Assembly (NCBI RefSeq): GCF_016907475.1
Contig: NZ_JAFBCA010000001.1
Coordinates: 1,054,001 to 1,118,000, forward strand
DNA: 64,000 nucleotides
Source: Nocardioides cavernae
Lineage (GTDB): Bacteria > Actinomycetota > Actinomycetes > Propionibacteriales > Nocardioidaceae
Direction: 5' to 3'
In this document: piece after piece, positions 18,974-27,828 of the stretch
Position numbering within the stretch: the stretch's first letter is position 1
How the letters are laid out: each line of letters opens with the position of its first letter
Position numbers and translations under genes: made by a program
The notes under the pieces: model-generated
The model's input: the letters and a program-made list of their open reading frames with translations, nothing else
Told to the model about the DNA's origin: nothing
The model's database searches: none

Positions 18974-19387
18974 GTGAACACCGTCTTCCAGCCCCCGTCC
19001 CCCGACGCTGCGGTCTACGTCATCTCCGTCGCCGCGGAGCTGACCGGCCTGCACCCGCAGACCCTGCGCGCCTACGAGCGGATGGGGCTGATCCAGCCCG
19101 GCCGCACCGGCGGGGGCGGTCGCCGTTACTCCCACCGCGACATCGAGCGGCTGCGCGACATCGCCGACCTCACCAGGGCAGGCATCGGCATCGAGGGGGT
19201 GCGCCGCATCATGGACCTCGAGCTGCAGGTCGACGCGCTCCGCGCCCGCAACGAGGAGCTCCTCGCCGAGCTCCAGGCGCTGCGGAGCGGGCTCGCCGCG
19301 CGGGCGGCGGTGCAGCCCACCAACAAGCTGCCGGTGCTGCACCAGGCCGTCGGGCAGTCCCTCGTCGTGTGGCGCCGCGGGTCCTGA
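18974..19387 (+). CDS. hspR: Heat-shock repressor HspR (MerR family)
   Basis: This 137-aa protein has an N-terminal MerR helix-turn-helix (VISVAAELTGLHPQTLRAYE and YSHRDIERLRDIADL) and a coiled-coil tail. It is the last gene of dnaK-grpE-dnaJ-hspR, the standard actinobacterial arrangement, and acts with DnaK as co-repressor at HAIR sites. Two such sites are visible here, before dnaK and before clpB. The start is GTG 18974, 7 bp after the dnaJ stop. Confidence 0.96.
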   Translation: MNTVFQPPSPDAAVYVISVAAELTGLHPQTLRAYERMGLIQPGRTGGGGRRYSHRDIERLRDIADLTRAGIGIEGVRRIMDLELQVDALRARNEELLAELQALRSGLAARAAVQPTNKLPVLHQAVGQSLVVWRRGS

Positions 19388-19388
19388 C

Positions 19389-19850
19389 GTGCCACGCATC
19401 GACCGGGCCGTCACCGACGTCAGCGCGCCGCCGGAGGAGGTGTACGCCGCCTTCGTCGACGCCGACGCGCTGGCGGCCTGGCTCCCTCCGGACGGGATGA
19501 CCGGCGAGATCGCCGAGGCAGACCTGCGGGTCGGGGGTGGCTTCACCATGACGCTCCGCTACGACGAAGCACCGGAGGGTGGCGGCAAGACGACCGAACG
19601 CACCGACGTCTCCCGCGTCGCGATCGACGAGCTCGTCGAGCCCGAGCGCGTGGTCTGGGGCGTCGAGTTCGACTCCGACGACCCGGACACCGCCGGCCGG
19701 ATGACGATGACGTGGACCTTCACCGCCCGCGACGAGGGCGCCCGCGTCGCGATCGACGCCACCGACGTACCTCCCGCCATCGACGTCGAGGCGCACCAGC
19801 AGGGTCTCGACGCGTCGCTGGCCAACCTGGCGGCCTGGCTCGAGGCGTAA
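19389..19850 (+). CDS. SRPBCC family protein (AHSA1-like)
   Basis: This 153-aa START/Bet v1-fold protein has the usual opening (AVTDVSAPPEEVYAAFVDAD), the AWLPPDGM turn and a C-terminal helix ending in NLAAWLEA. GTG 19389 follows the hspR stop by one base, so it may be transcribed with the chaperone operon. AHSA1-like proteins can be chaperone-ATPase activators or small-molecule binders; nothing here separates these roles. Confidence 0.8.
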   Translation: MPRIDRAVTDVSAPPEEVYAAFVDADALAAWLPPDGMTGEIAEADLRVGGGFTMTLRYDEAPEGGGKTTERTDVSRVAIDELVEPERVVWGVEFDSDDPDTAGRMTMTWTFTARDEGARVAIDATDVPPAIDVEAHQQGLDASLANLAAWLEA

Positions 19851-20089
19851 CCGGCCACAGGTGTCGTGGCCTGCGGCTACTGTGCGCGGGGTGCGGCAGC
19901 GCAATCTCGAGACGGCGGACCGGTGCGCGTCACCGGTCGGCTTCTCCGGGGCTACCCCGGGGACCACCGGATCGTTCGGGCACGGCACCGCGCGCGACTC
20001 GCTGCGCTCCGCTGCAGGTCATCGCGCGCACGACGGGACAGGTCGGGCTGCGCTGCCGCACTCCCTCCCCGCCACCCTTCTCCGCCTCG
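19841..20089 (+). ncRNA. Hairpin-rich leader of the reverse transcriptase gene, candidate retron-type ncRNA
   Basis: The 252-bp gap before the RT gene carries a series of inverted repeats: GGCCAC-N7-GTGGCC (19853-19871), GACCGGT-N7-ACCGGTC (19918-19938), CCGGGG-CTA-CCCCGG (19946-19960) and GCGCGCGA-N24-TCGCGCGC (19990-20029). CGAGGCG (19841-19847) can pair with CGCCTCG (20083-20089) across the whole segment, as retron a1/a2 arms do, but 7 bp is weak in GC-rich DNA. The boundaries are a guess. Confidence 0.3.
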
Positions 20090-20102
20090 GGTCAGCGATC
20101 GG

Positions 20103-21413
20103 ATGAGGTCCGACCTGGCGCGCGCGCTGGCGGCCGCCTTCCTCGCCGGCGAGTGGACCCAGCCGGGCCTGGTCGCGAGCGGTACGACGGTGCTGGGTCG
20201 CCGAGCGCGGTGGCTGCCGCCGCTCGTACGCCAGACGCTCGCGCTCTACCCGCGCGCACCGGTCGACCGTCCCCGCGAGCTGGCCGCCAACCTCGCCTCG
20301 CGTCCGGCGGCGGCCAAGGCGCTGCGGGCGGTCCCCCTGGTGCGACCCGTCGTCGCAACTCAGATGCTCACCAACCGGTGGCGGCTGCCGGTGCTCGACG
20401 ACCTCGCGGACGTCGCGTCGTTCCTGCACCTCAGCGCCTCCGACCTCGACTGGTTCGCCGACCCCCGACACCTGGCGCGCAGCGCCTCCGACGTCCCGCT
20501 CCAGCACTACCGCGTCTCCCACCGCGTGGCGTCCAGCGGTGCCATCCGCGTCCTCGAGGCGCCCAAGCCGCGGCTCAAGGCAGTGCAGCGCCGGCTGCTC
20601 CACGAGCTCGCCGCCCTCATCCCGCCGCACGACGCGGCCCGGGGCTTCCGGCCCGGAGGCTCGGTGCGGTCCTACGCCGCGCCCCACGCCGACCGGAGCG
20701 TCGTCCTGCGGCTCGACCTCGAGGCGTTCTTCGCGAGCGTGACCGTCTCCCGCGTCTACGGCATCTGGCGCACCGCCGGCTACCCCGAGCCGGTCGCGCA
20801 CTGCCTGGCGGGCCTGGTGACGAGCGTCCTGCCGCTCTCGGCCTGGCGGGCCGTGCCGACCCCCGCGGACGACGGCATGCTCGACGCGCACTGGCGGCTC
20901 GGTCGTCGGCTCGCCGCGCCGCACCTGCCGCAGGGCGCGCCCACGTCACCCGCGATGGCCAACCTGGCGGCCTTCCGGCTCGACGTGCGCCTCACTGCGC
21001 TGGCCCGGTCGTGGGGCGGCCGCTACACGAGGTACGCCGACGACCTGGCGTTCTCGGGCGAGCGCGGATGGGGCACGGGCACGTCGCGACTGATCGACGC
21101 GATCGGGTCGATCGTCGCGGACGAGGGATTCCGGCTCAACGCCCGCAAGACCGGGGTGATGCCACGCGCCGGTCGGCAGACCCTCGGGGGGCTGGTGGTC
21201 AACGAGCGGCCGAAGGTGGCCCGCCACCAGGTCGACCTCCTGCGGGCGATCCTGCACAACTGCCACCGGCACGGACCGAGCACCCAGAACCACGACGACG
21301 TACCCGCTTTCGAGGAGCACCTGCGCGGCCGGATCGCATGGGTCGCGCAGCACGACCCGGTGCGCGGGCGCCGGCTGCAGGCCGTCCACGACACGATCGA
21401 CTGGAGCCGGTGA
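20103..21413 (+). CDS. Retron-like reverse transcriptase
   Basis: This 436-aa RNA-directed DNA polymerase has its catalytic aspartates at D205 (RLDLEAFFASV) and Y311-A-D-D314 (RYTRYADDLAFSG), the template-grip motif L275-PQGAPTSP, and TLGGLVVN at about 360-367, where retron RTs carry the VTG-type motif. About 150 residues precede the polymerase core and could recognise RNA. ATG 20103 is the first start after the structured leader; the reading frame is open further upstream without homology. No maturase or endonuclease domain is seen, which speaks against a group II intron. A small Cys/His protein follows after 46 bp. Confidence 0.85.
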   Translation: MRSDLARALAAAFLAGEWTQPGLVASGTTVLGRRARWLPPLVRQTLALYPRAPVDRPRELAANLASRPAAAKALRAVPLVRPVVATQMLTNRWRLPVLDDLADVASFLHLSASDLDWFADPRHLARSASDVPLQHYRVSHRVASSGAIRVLEAPKPRLKAVQRRLLHELAALIPPHDAARGFRPGGSVRSYAAPHADRSVVLRLDLEAFFASVTVSRVYGIWRTAGYPEPVAHCLAGLVTSVLPLSAWRAVPTPADDGMLDAHWRLGRRLAAPHLPQGAPTSPAMANLAAFRLDVRLTALARSWGGRYTRYADDLAFSGERGWGTGTSRLIDAIGSIVADEGFRLNARKTGVMPRAGRQTLGGLVVNERPKVARHQVDLLRAILHNCHRHGPSTQNHDDVPAFEEHLRGRIAWVAQHDPVRGRRLQAVHDTIDWSR

Positions 21414-21459
21414 CCACCGCTGTCGGTGCCAACGCGTAGGTTCATCACGTGAGTGGACG

Positions 21460-21729
21460 ATGAGCAAGATGGACAACCTGCGTGCCATGCGCGAGGCGAA
21501 GTACGCCGAGGCGCAGAAGCGCGCGGGCTCCGCGCCGGCGCGACCGAAGGCAGCGGCGCCCGTCGCCCCGCCGGCCCCGGCTGCGGAGAAGGCAGCCAGG
21601 ACTGCAGCGCAGCCGGAGGTCGAGTCCGAGCAGTCGGCGACCGAGGAGCTGTGCGGCCACCGCAACATCAGCGGTCGCACCTGCACCCGCGAGCGCGGCC
21701 ACTCGGCGAAGAGCCACCGCTACTCCTGA
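21460..21729 (+). CDS. Small Ala-rich protein with C-terminal Cys/His motif
   Basis: This 89-aa protein has a charged start, an Ala/Pro-rich linker (about 24-50) and a C-terminal cluster C65, H67, C75, H81, H86 that could bind zinc. ATG 21460 lies 46 bp after the reverse transcriptase stop on the same strand, so the two may be co-transcribed. Similar short Cys/His tails occur in small actinobacterial proteins of unknown function, so the link to the RT is only positional. Confidence 0.65.
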   Translation: MSKMDNLRAMREAKYAEAQKRAGSAPARPKAAAPVAPPAPAAEKAARTAAQPEVESEQSATEELCGHRNISGRTCTRERGHSAKSHRYS

Positions 21730-21747
21730 CGCCGTCGGGCGAGCGGG

Positions 21748-22515
21748 TCAGGCGCCGAGTGCCTCGGCCGGCACGCCGGTCGGGTGGGGCGCGGGCTCGC
21801 CGCGCAGCTCGGCGACCTGCGACACGAGCACGGTCATCACCTCGTCGGCCACCCGGCGCACGGTCGCGTCGTCGATCGGCTGGTCACCGCTGACGCCCGC
21901 GAGGCGTCGTACGTCGATCGGCTCCCCGACCGCGACCCGCACCCGCGGGCGCAGGAGCGTGTTGCGCAGCAGTCGGGCGACGATGCCTGTCGTGCCCACG
22001 ACCTGCTGCGCGCCGACCAGGGCGACGGGGACGACCGGCGCGCCGGTGCGGAGCGCGAGCCGGACCGCACCGGTCTTCGACCGCTCGGGCCAGTGCTGCG
22101 GGTCGCGGGTGATGCGGCCCTCGGGGAAGAGGCCGACGGCCTCGCCGGCCTCGAGCGCGGTGGCCGCTGCGTCGAGCGAGCCGGCGGCCGCGTCGGTGCC
22201 GCGGAGGACGGGGATGAACCCGAGCCGACGGACGACCGGGCCGACCACGCCCGACCGGAAGACGCCGCCGGTCGCCATCAGCCGCAGCGAGCGGCCGAGA
22301 CGACGGCCGACGAGCGCCAGCAGGATGCCGTCGGCGAAGCTCGTGTGGTTGGCGACCACGATCACCGGCCCGTCGGGGAGCTCGGCGTCGGGGACGGCAC
22401 GACGGGTGAGCTCGAGGCGGCTGACCGCGGAGACGATGCTGCCGAGGAGGCTGGCGGCGACGGCGTACAGAAGGGCGGAGCGAAGGCCCGGGCGCTGCCA
22501 GGTGCTGGGTTCCAT
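21748..22515 (-). CDS. 1-acylglycerol-3-phosphate acyltransferase-like (PlsC family)
   Basis: This 255-aa membrane-associated acyltransferase has motif I NHTSFAD (HX4D) and motif III FPEGRITRD, plus an N-terminal hydrophobic helix. It would transfer acyl groups to lysophosphatidate or a related lysolipid. ATG 22515 gives the conventional N-terminus; the frame is open upstream without homology. The 177-bp gap before it holds a long inverted repeat. Confidence 0.88.
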   Translation of the reverse strand: MEPSTWQRPGLRSALLYAVAASLLGSIVSAVSRLELTRRAVPDAELPDGPVIVVANHTSFADGILLALVGRRLGRSLRLMATGGVFRSGVVGPVVRRLGFIPVLRGTDAAAGSLDAAATALEAGEAVGLFPEGRITRDPQHWPERSKTGAVRLALRTGAPVVPVALVGAQQVVGTTGIVARLLRNTLLRPRVRVAVGEPIDVRRLAGVSGDQPIDDATVRRVADEVMTVLVSQVAELRGEPAPHPTGVPAEALGA

Positions 22516-22584
22516 GCGGGTGAGTCTGGGCCAGCCGGGCGGGGTCGCGCGTGGGTATGAGCACTCAGGCGGCGATCCGGGAGA

Positions 22585-22665
22585 CACCGTGCAGGCAGTT
22601 CGCCGCAGCCGCGCCCGGCGCCACGCTCAGCGCGTCGACCGGTGACGCGAACTGCCTGCATGGTG
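22585..22665. repeat. 19-bp inverted repeat (one mismatch) around a 43-nt spacer
   Basis: The arm at 22585-22603 and the arm at 22647-22665 are complementary except at one position, with 14 bp continuous (TGCAGGCAGTTCGC). It lies between the 3' end of the aldo/keto reductase gene and the acyltransferase start. It could be a terminator, a small structured RNA or a decayed MITE. Confidence 0.7.
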
Positions 22666-22692
22666 CACGTGACGGAGGCCCGCGGCTGCCGG

Positions 22693-23547
22693 TCAGCCGG
22701 GGATGTAGTCGAATGTGTCGGGGTTGGGGCCGGTGCGGCCGTCCTCGCCGCGGTCCAGCCCCGAGATGCGCGCCACCTCGTCGTCGGTGAGGGAGAAGTC
22801 GAAGATCTCGAAGTTCTCCTTCATCCGCCCGGGGTTCACCGACTTGGGGAAGACGATGTCGCCGCGCTCGACGTGCCAGCGGAGGGTGACCTGCGCGGTC
22901 GACCTGCCCTTCGCCTCGGCGATCTCGGTGATCACGGAGTCGTCGAGCACCTGGCCCTGCGCGATCGGCGACCACGCCTCGGTCGCGACGCCGTGCTTCG
23001 CGTTGGCCGCGCGCGCGTCGTCGTTGGTGAAGTAGGGGTGGACCTCGACCTGGTTGATCACCGGGACGACGCCGGTCTCGTCGACGAGCCGCTGCAGGTG
23101 GGCCGGCTGGAAGTTCGAGACGCCCACCGACGCCGCGCGGCCGTCCTCGACGAACGACGCCATGGTGCGCCAGGTGGAGACGAAGTCGCCGTCGTAGCGC
23201 GTCGGCAGCGGCCAGTGGATCAGGAACAGGTCGATGCGGTCGAGGCCGAGGTCGGTGAGGGTCTTCTCGAACGCGCGCTCCGCGTCGTCCGGTCGGTGGA
23301 AGCCGTTGTTGAGCTTGGAGGTCACGTAGACCTCGTCCCGCGCGATCGCGGACGACCGAAGCGCCTCACCGACCTCCTTCTCGTTGCCGTACATCTCCGC
23401 GGTGTCGACGTGGCGGTAGCCGACCTCGAGCGCCTGCGTCACCGCCTCCGCGGTGTCGGCCGGGTCGATCTGGAACACGCCGAAGCCGAGCTGCGGGATG
23501 GACGTGCCGTCATGGAGCTGGATGCTGGGAACGGTCATACGAGGCAC
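22693..23547 (-). CDS. Aldo/keto reductase
   Basis: This 284-aa (beta/alpha)8 NADPH-dependent reductase has the family tetrad visible in GYRHVDTAEMYGNEKEVG (Asp and Tyr), TSKLNN (Lys) and FLIHWP (His), with the phosphate-binding FPKSVNPGRMKEN near the C-terminus. Resemblance is to the AKR5 group (2,5-diketogluconate reductase-like). GTG 23547 is chosen because GGAGGG lies 7 nt upstream; ATG 23538 is in frame. The substrate is probably a small aldehyde or ketone. Confidence 0.9.
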   Translation of the reverse strand: MPRMTVPSIQLHDGTSIPQLGFGVFQIDPADTAEAVTQALEVGYRHVDTAEMYGNEKEVGEALRSSAIARDEVYVTSKLNNGFHRPDDAERAFEKTLTDLGLDRIDLFLIHWPLPTRYDGDFVSTWRTMASFVEDGRAASVGVSNFQPAHLQRLVDETGVVPVINQVEVHPYFTNDDARAANAKHGVATEAWSPIAQGQVLDDSVITEIAEAKGRSTAQVTLRWHVERGDIVFPKSVNPGRMKENFEIFDFSLTDDEVARISGLDRGEDGRTGPNPDTFDYIPG

Positions 23548-23579
23548 AGCACGACCCTCCGGCGAGGTATTCCGTCCGG

Positions 23580-24365
23580 TCAGGACGCCCAGCGTGTGGG
23601 CCGCGACAAACCCTCCGGAAGGGTGGTCGCCCGGTCGCCGATGGCGCCGTTGACCTGGGGCTGGGTGAGGAAGAGGGCGGTGGAGAGGTCGCAGCCGCGT
23701 ACGTCGGTGTCGCGCAGGTCGGCCCCGAGGAGGTCGACCTCACGCAGGTCGGCACCGCGGAGGTCAGCGGCGATCAGGAGCGCGCCGCGGAACGACCAGC
23801 CGCGGTGGTCGCCGACGAGCCGTCGGCCGGCGAGATCGGAGCGCGTGCGGTCCTGAGCGGCGGGCCACGGCCGTCGTACGCGAGCGCTGGCCTCCGACAG
23901 CAGGGCGCCCACCCGCTCGTGCAGGGCGTCGACGTCGGCGAGGAGGAGGGTCTCGGGATCGGCGCTGGTGAGCTGCTCGATCTCGGCGCGTACGACATCG
24001 GCAGCCGGGTCGGGCGAGCGCCGGGCGACCTCGACGAGGTGGACGAGCATCTCGTGGAGCTGGCGCATCACCGACAGCACTGCGGCCATCTCGGCGAGGT
24101 TGTCCTGCTCGCGCCACGAGGTCCCGCCGTAGGTGACCTGGGAGACCTGCTGGCCGGCGCCGAAGCACTCGAACACCGTGCATCCGGGCCACCCGTCCTC
24201 GCGCAGGGTCGCGTGGATGCGGCAGCTGTCGTCGGTGAGCAGGTTGAGGCAAGGGCTCCCGCCGGGCTTGTCGACGCCGAAACCGGCCGAGGCGGAGAAG
24301 GGGAGCAGCACGCAGCAGAGGCCGAAGCAGCTCGCGCAGTCAGAGCTCAAACCGGGCGTGGACAC
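23580..24365 (-). CDS. Cys-rich N-terminus fused to pentapeptide repeats
   Basis: This 261-aa protein has cysteines at C10, C13, C17, C18, C39, C48, C62 and C67, a pattern like the putative Zn/Fe-chelating YkgJ-type domains. A helical middle follows (about 75-165), and then a short right-handed pentapeptide-repeat helix (ALLIAADLRGADLREVDLLG and onward, about 190-225). The start is GTG 24365. This fusion recurs in actinobacteria but has no assigned role. It may bind metal or an Fe-S cluster. Confidence 0.7.
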   Translation of the reverse strand: MSTPGLSSDCASCFGLCCVLLPFSASAGFGVDKPGGSPCLNLLTDDSCRIHATLREDGWPGCTVFECFGAGQQVSQVTYGGTSWREQDNLAEMAAVLSVMRQLHEMLVHLVEVARRSPDPAADVVRAEIEQLTSADPETLLLADVDALHERVGALLSEASARVRRPWPAAQDRTRSDLAGRRLVGDHRGWSFRGALLIAADLRGADLREVDLLGADLRDTDVRGCDLSTALFLTQPQVNGAIGDRATTLPEGLSRPTRWAS

Positions 24366-24408
24366 CCGGGGATCGTGTCATGCGTGTGGTGAGGGCCCGC
24401 GAGGATCC

Positions 24409-24510
24409 TCAGGCGCCGTACCACCCGTACTGGATGGCGAGCGCGTTGACCACGAGCAGGAAGACGAAGAGCGCGCCGATGAAGCGGTTGTCGAAGATCA
24501 ACTTGCTCAT
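24409..24510 (-). CDS. 33-aa single-helix membrane peptide
   Basis: An open frame from ATG 24510 encodes MSKLIFDNRF followed by one strongly hydrophobic segment (about residues 11-25) and a short tail YGWYGA. The clear start-to-stop frame, membrane-helix composition and divergent placement against clpB support a real small gene. The HspR-type site at 24604-24624 lies about 95 bp before its start and could serve both directions. No family is recognised. Confidence 0.55.
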   Translation of the reverse strand: MSKLIFDNRFIGALFVFLLVVNALAIQYGWYGA

Positions 24511-24603
24511 AGCACCACTGTGCCCGGTTGTTCGCGGAATGAAACAGATGGACGGTAAAGCCTTGGGCCGGGCAGGGATTTGCCCAGTTTGGGACAGATC
24601 AGA

Positions 24604-24624
24604 GTTGAGGGGAATCGACTCAAC
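24604..24624. promoter_or_regulatory. HAIR operator (HspR site) upstream of clpB
   Basis: GTTGAGG-N7-ACTCAAC matches the HAIR element with two differences in the left arm and one in the right. It lies about 90 bp before the clpB start, so clpB and the dnaK operon form one HspR regulon. Confidence 0.88.
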
Positions 24625-24714
24625 TTCTGGTGCGTTGCACCGGGCGAGGCCACAGTGGTCTCGTGACGGGCGCAAGGGCGCCCTCCTCGACCCACGGACA
24701 TCTGAGGAGATGAG

Positions 24715-27297
24715 TTGAGCCAGTTCGGTGCCGAGAAGTTCACCACCCGCAGCCGCGAGGTCGTCGAGGCTGCCCAGCTCGCCGCCACCACCGGCGGAAA
24801 CACCACCACCGAGCCCATCCACCTGCTCGTCGCCCTGCTCAAGCAGGAGGACGGCGCCACCCGCAGCCTCGTGCAGAAGGCGGGCGTCGATCCCGTCGTC
24901 CTGCTCGCGCAGGCCGAGGGCGTGCAGCAGCAGCTGCCCCGGGCCACCGGCTCGACGGTGCAGCAGCCAAGCGCGTCCGCCTCGCTGACCCGCGTGCTGG
25001 CGCAGGCGCTCGACCTCGCGGCGTCGATGAAGGACGACTACGTCGCCACCGACCACCTCCTGGTCGCCACGGCGACCGTCGAGTCGAGCGCGCAGAAGGT
25101 GCTGACCGACGCGAGCCTCACCGCGGCCGGGCTGCGGGAGGCGATCACCGCGGTCCGCGGCAACCGGCGCGTGACCAGCGAGAGCGCCGAGGCGTCGTAC
25201 GAGTCGCTGGAGAAGTACTCCGTCGACCTCACGAAGTCGGCCGAGGACGGCCGGCTCGACCCGGTGATCGGCCGCGACGCCGAGATCCGCCGCGTCATCC
25301 AGGTGCTGTCGCGGCGCACCAAGAACAACCCGGTCCTCATCGGCGAGCCCGGTGTCGGCAAGACCGCGGTCGTCGAAGGCCTCGCCCAGCGCGTCGTCGC
25401 CGGTGACGTGCCCGACTCGCTCAAGGGCCGGCGGGTGCTCAGCCTCGACCTGGCCGCGATGGTGGCCGGCGCGAAGTACCGCGGCGAGTTCGAGGAGCGG
25501 CTCAAGGCCGTCCTCGAGGAGATCAAGGACGCCGGCGGGCAGGTCATCACCTTCATCGACGAGCTGCACACCGTGGTCGGTGCGGGCGCCGGGGGCGACT
25601 CCGCGATGGACGCCGGCAACATGCTCAAGCCGATGCTCGCGCGCGGTGAGCTGCACATGATCGGCGCGACCACGCTCGACGAGTACCGCGAGCGCATCGA
25701 GAAGGACCCGGCGCTGGAGCGCCGCTTCCAGCAGGTCTTCGTCGGCGAGCCCAGCGTCGAGGACACCATCCAGATCCTGCGCGGCATCCAGGAGAAGTAC
25801 GAGGCCCACCACGGCGTCCGCATCACCGACGCCGCGCTGGTCGCGGCGGCCACGCTGTCCGACCGCTACATCACCGGCCGCCAGCTGCCCGACAAGGCCA
25901 TCGACCTCATCGACGAGGCGTCGTCGCGCCTGCGGATGGAGCACGAGTCCTCGCCCGAGGAGATCGACCAGCTCCGCCGCCGGGTCGAGCGGCTCAAGAT
26001 GGAGGAGTTCGCGCTCGCGAAGGAGACCGACGCCGCCTCTGCCGACCGGCTCACCGTGCTGCGCAAGGACCTCGCCGACCGCGAGGAGGAGCTGCGCGAG
26101 CTCGAGACCCGCTGGGAGCGCGAGAAGGACCAGCTCCAGGGCGAGGGTGAGCTGCGCCGCCGGCTCGACCAGCTCAAGATCGAGGCCGAGAAGAAGCTGC
26201 GCGAGGGCGACCTCGCCGGTGCCTCGGAGATCCAGTACGGCCAGGTCCCCGCGCTCGAGAAGCAGATCGACGAGGTCGAGAAGGCCGAGGCCGTCGACCT
26301 CGAGCCGCTCGTCGGCGAGGAGGTCGGCGCCGAGCAGATCGCCGACGTCGTGGAGGCGTGGACCGGCATCCCCACCGGCAAGATGCTGCAGGGCGAGACC
26401 GCCAAGCTGCTCGAGATGGAGTCGGTCATCGGTGAGCGCCTGATCGGCCAGCGCGAGGCCGTCACCGCGGTCAGCGACGCCGTACGCCGATCACGCGCCG
26501 GCATCTCCGACCCCAACCGGCCGACCGGGTCGTTCCTCTTCCTCGGGCCCACCGGCACGGGCAAGACCGAGCTCGCCAAGGCGCTCGCGGACTTCCTCTT
26601 CGACGACGAGCGGGCGATCGTTCGCATCGACATGAGCGAGTACAGCGAGAAGCACTCGGTCTCGCGGCTCGTCGGTGCACCTCCCGGCTACGTCGGCTAC
26701 GACGAGGGCGGCCAGCTGACCGAGGCCGTGCGGCGACGCCCCTACAGCGTCGTCCTCCTCGACGAGGTCGAGAAGGCGCACCCCGAGGTCTTCGACATCC
26801 TGCTGCAGGTGCTCGACGACGGCCGGCTCACCGACGGCCAGGGGCGCACGGTCGACTTCCGCAACACGCTGCTGATCCTGACCTCCAACCTCGGGTCCAA
26901 CTTCCTGGTCGACCCGAACCTGATGCCGGACACGAAGAAGATGTCGGTGATGGGGGTCGTGCGCTCGCACTTCAAGCCCGAGTTCCTCAACCGGCTCGAC
27001 GAGGTCGTCCTGTTCGAGGCCCTGTCGAAGGACGACCTGGCCCACATCGTCGACCTGCAGCTCGCGCTGCTCGAGCAGCGGCTCGCGGTCCGGCGGATCA
27101 CCATCTCGGTGACCGACGCCGCCCGCGCCTGGCTCGCCGACACCGGCTACGACCCGGCCTACGGCGCCCGGCCGCTGCGCCGACTGATCCAGTCGGCCAT
27201 CGGCGACCCGCTCGCCCGGCTGCTGATCGCCGGCACGGTCGCCGACGGTGGCGCGGTGACGGTGGACGTCGGCGACGACGGGCTCGTGCTCACCTGA
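24715..27297 (+). CDS. clpB: ATP-dependent disaggregase ClpB
   Basis: This 860-aa Hsp100 has a Clp N domain (about 1-140), a first AAA+ domain with Walker A G210-EPGVGKT, the coiled-coil middle domain (about 400-520), a second AAA+ domain with G611-PTGTGKT, and the C-terminal small domain. It extracts proteins from aggregates with DnaK/DnaJ/GrpE. Translation starts at TTG 24715, with GAGGAG 5 nt upstream; the ATG at 24710 is out of frame and closes after two codons. A HAIR site lies upstream. The 3' end overlaps the globin gene by 8 bp. Confidence 0.97.
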   Translation: MSQFGAEKFTTRSREVVEAAQLAATTGGNTTTEPIHLLVALLKQEDGATRSLVQKAGVDPVVLLAQAEGVQQQLPRATGSTVQQPSASASLTRVLAQALDLAASMKDDYVATDHLLVATATVESSAQKVLTDASLTAAGLREAITAVRGNRRVTSESAEASYESLEKYSVDLTKSAEDGRLDPVIGRDAEIRRVIQVLSRRTKNNPVLIGEPGVGKTAVVEGLAQRVVAGDVPDSLKGRRVLSLDLAAMVAGAKYRGEFEERLKAVLEEIKDAGGQVITFIDELHTVVGAGAGGDSAMDAGNMLKPMLARGELHMIGATTLDEYRERIEKDPALERRFQQVFVGEPSVEDTIQILRGIQEKYEAHHGVRITDAALVAAATLSDRYITGRQLPDKAIDLIDEASSRLRMEHESSPEEIDQLRRRVERLKMEEFALAKETDAASADRLTVLRKDLADREEELRELETRWEREKDQLQGEGELRRRLDQLKIEAEKKLREGDLAGASEIQYGQVPALEKQIDEVEKAEAVDLEPLVGEEVGAEQIADVVEAWTGIPTGKMLQGETAKLLEMESVIGERLIGQREAVTAVSDAVRRSRAGISDPNRPTGSFLFLGPTGTGKTELAKALADFLFDDERAIVRIDMSEYSEKHSVSRLVGAPPGYVGYDEGGQLTEAVRRRPYSVVLLDEVEKAHPEVFDILLQVLDDGRLTDGQGRTVDFRNTLLILTSNLGSNFLVDPNLMPDTKKMSVMGVVRSHFKPEFLNRLDEVVLFEALSKDDLAHIVDLQLALLEQRLAVRRITISVTDAARAWLADTGYDPAYGARPLRRLIQSAIGDPLARLLIAGTVADGGAVTVDVGDDGLVLT

Positions 27298-27748
27298 TCG
27301 GGCCGTCCCAGTCCCAGTGGGTCAGCGACAGGTCGTCCGGGACGTCGTCCTTCGAGCGTCCCCAGGCCTGGAACGGTCCGGTCGCGGCCCACGTGACGTA
27401 GTCGGTGATCGCCCGGCGAACCTTCGGGTCGTCGGGCACACCGGCCTCGTCGAAGGACTCGACGACGCACCGGACGAAGCGCGGGCTCGCGGTGACGGCG
27501 TAGTCGCCCTCGCCGGCGTGCAGGCGCTGCACGTGCGACTCGCTGCCGCCCATCGCGGTGGTGTAGGTCGGCGGGCCGCCGAGTGCCTCGGCCCAGTAGG
27601 CCGCCAGCCGCTCGGTGTGGTCGGGCTGGTTGTCGGCGTGGGAGAAGGGGTGGTTGAGCAACGGGTCGGCCAGGCAGCGCTGGTGCGTCGCCTCGGCCAG
27701 CCGGACGAAGACCTCCATGCCGCCGGCCGCCTCGTAGATCGTGCTCAC
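27290..27748 (-). CDS. Group II truncated haemoglobin
   Basis: This 152-aa 2-over-2 globin contains the truncated-globin opening (TIYEAAGGMEVFVRLAEATHQ), DPLLNHPFSH, and the F-helix His in VQRLHAGEG. It probably binds oxygen or NO for redox protection. GTG 27748 (MSTIYEAAGG) fits the family N-terminus. It is convergent with clpB. Confidence 0.88.
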   Translation of the reverse strand: MSTIYEAAGGMEVFVRLAEATHQRCLADPLLNHPFSHADNQPDHTERLAAYWAEALGGPPTYTTAMGGSESHVQRLHAGEGDYAVTASPRFVRCVVESFDEAGVPDDPKVRRAITDYVTWAATGPFQAWGRSKDDVPDDLSLTHWDWDGPIR

Positions 27749-27828
27749 CCGTCGATCGTCGTACAACGAGTGCCGTTGGTCGAGACGGTTCTCAGCGCCA
27801 CCTCAGCCGGCTGCGGGATGCTGGGGGC

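Noticed and set aside
20103..21413. Group II intron-encoded protein or diversity-generating retroelement
   Set aside because: The RT lacks maturase and endonuclease domains, no intron 5'/3' ends are visible, and no template/variable repeat pair or target gene was found nearby.
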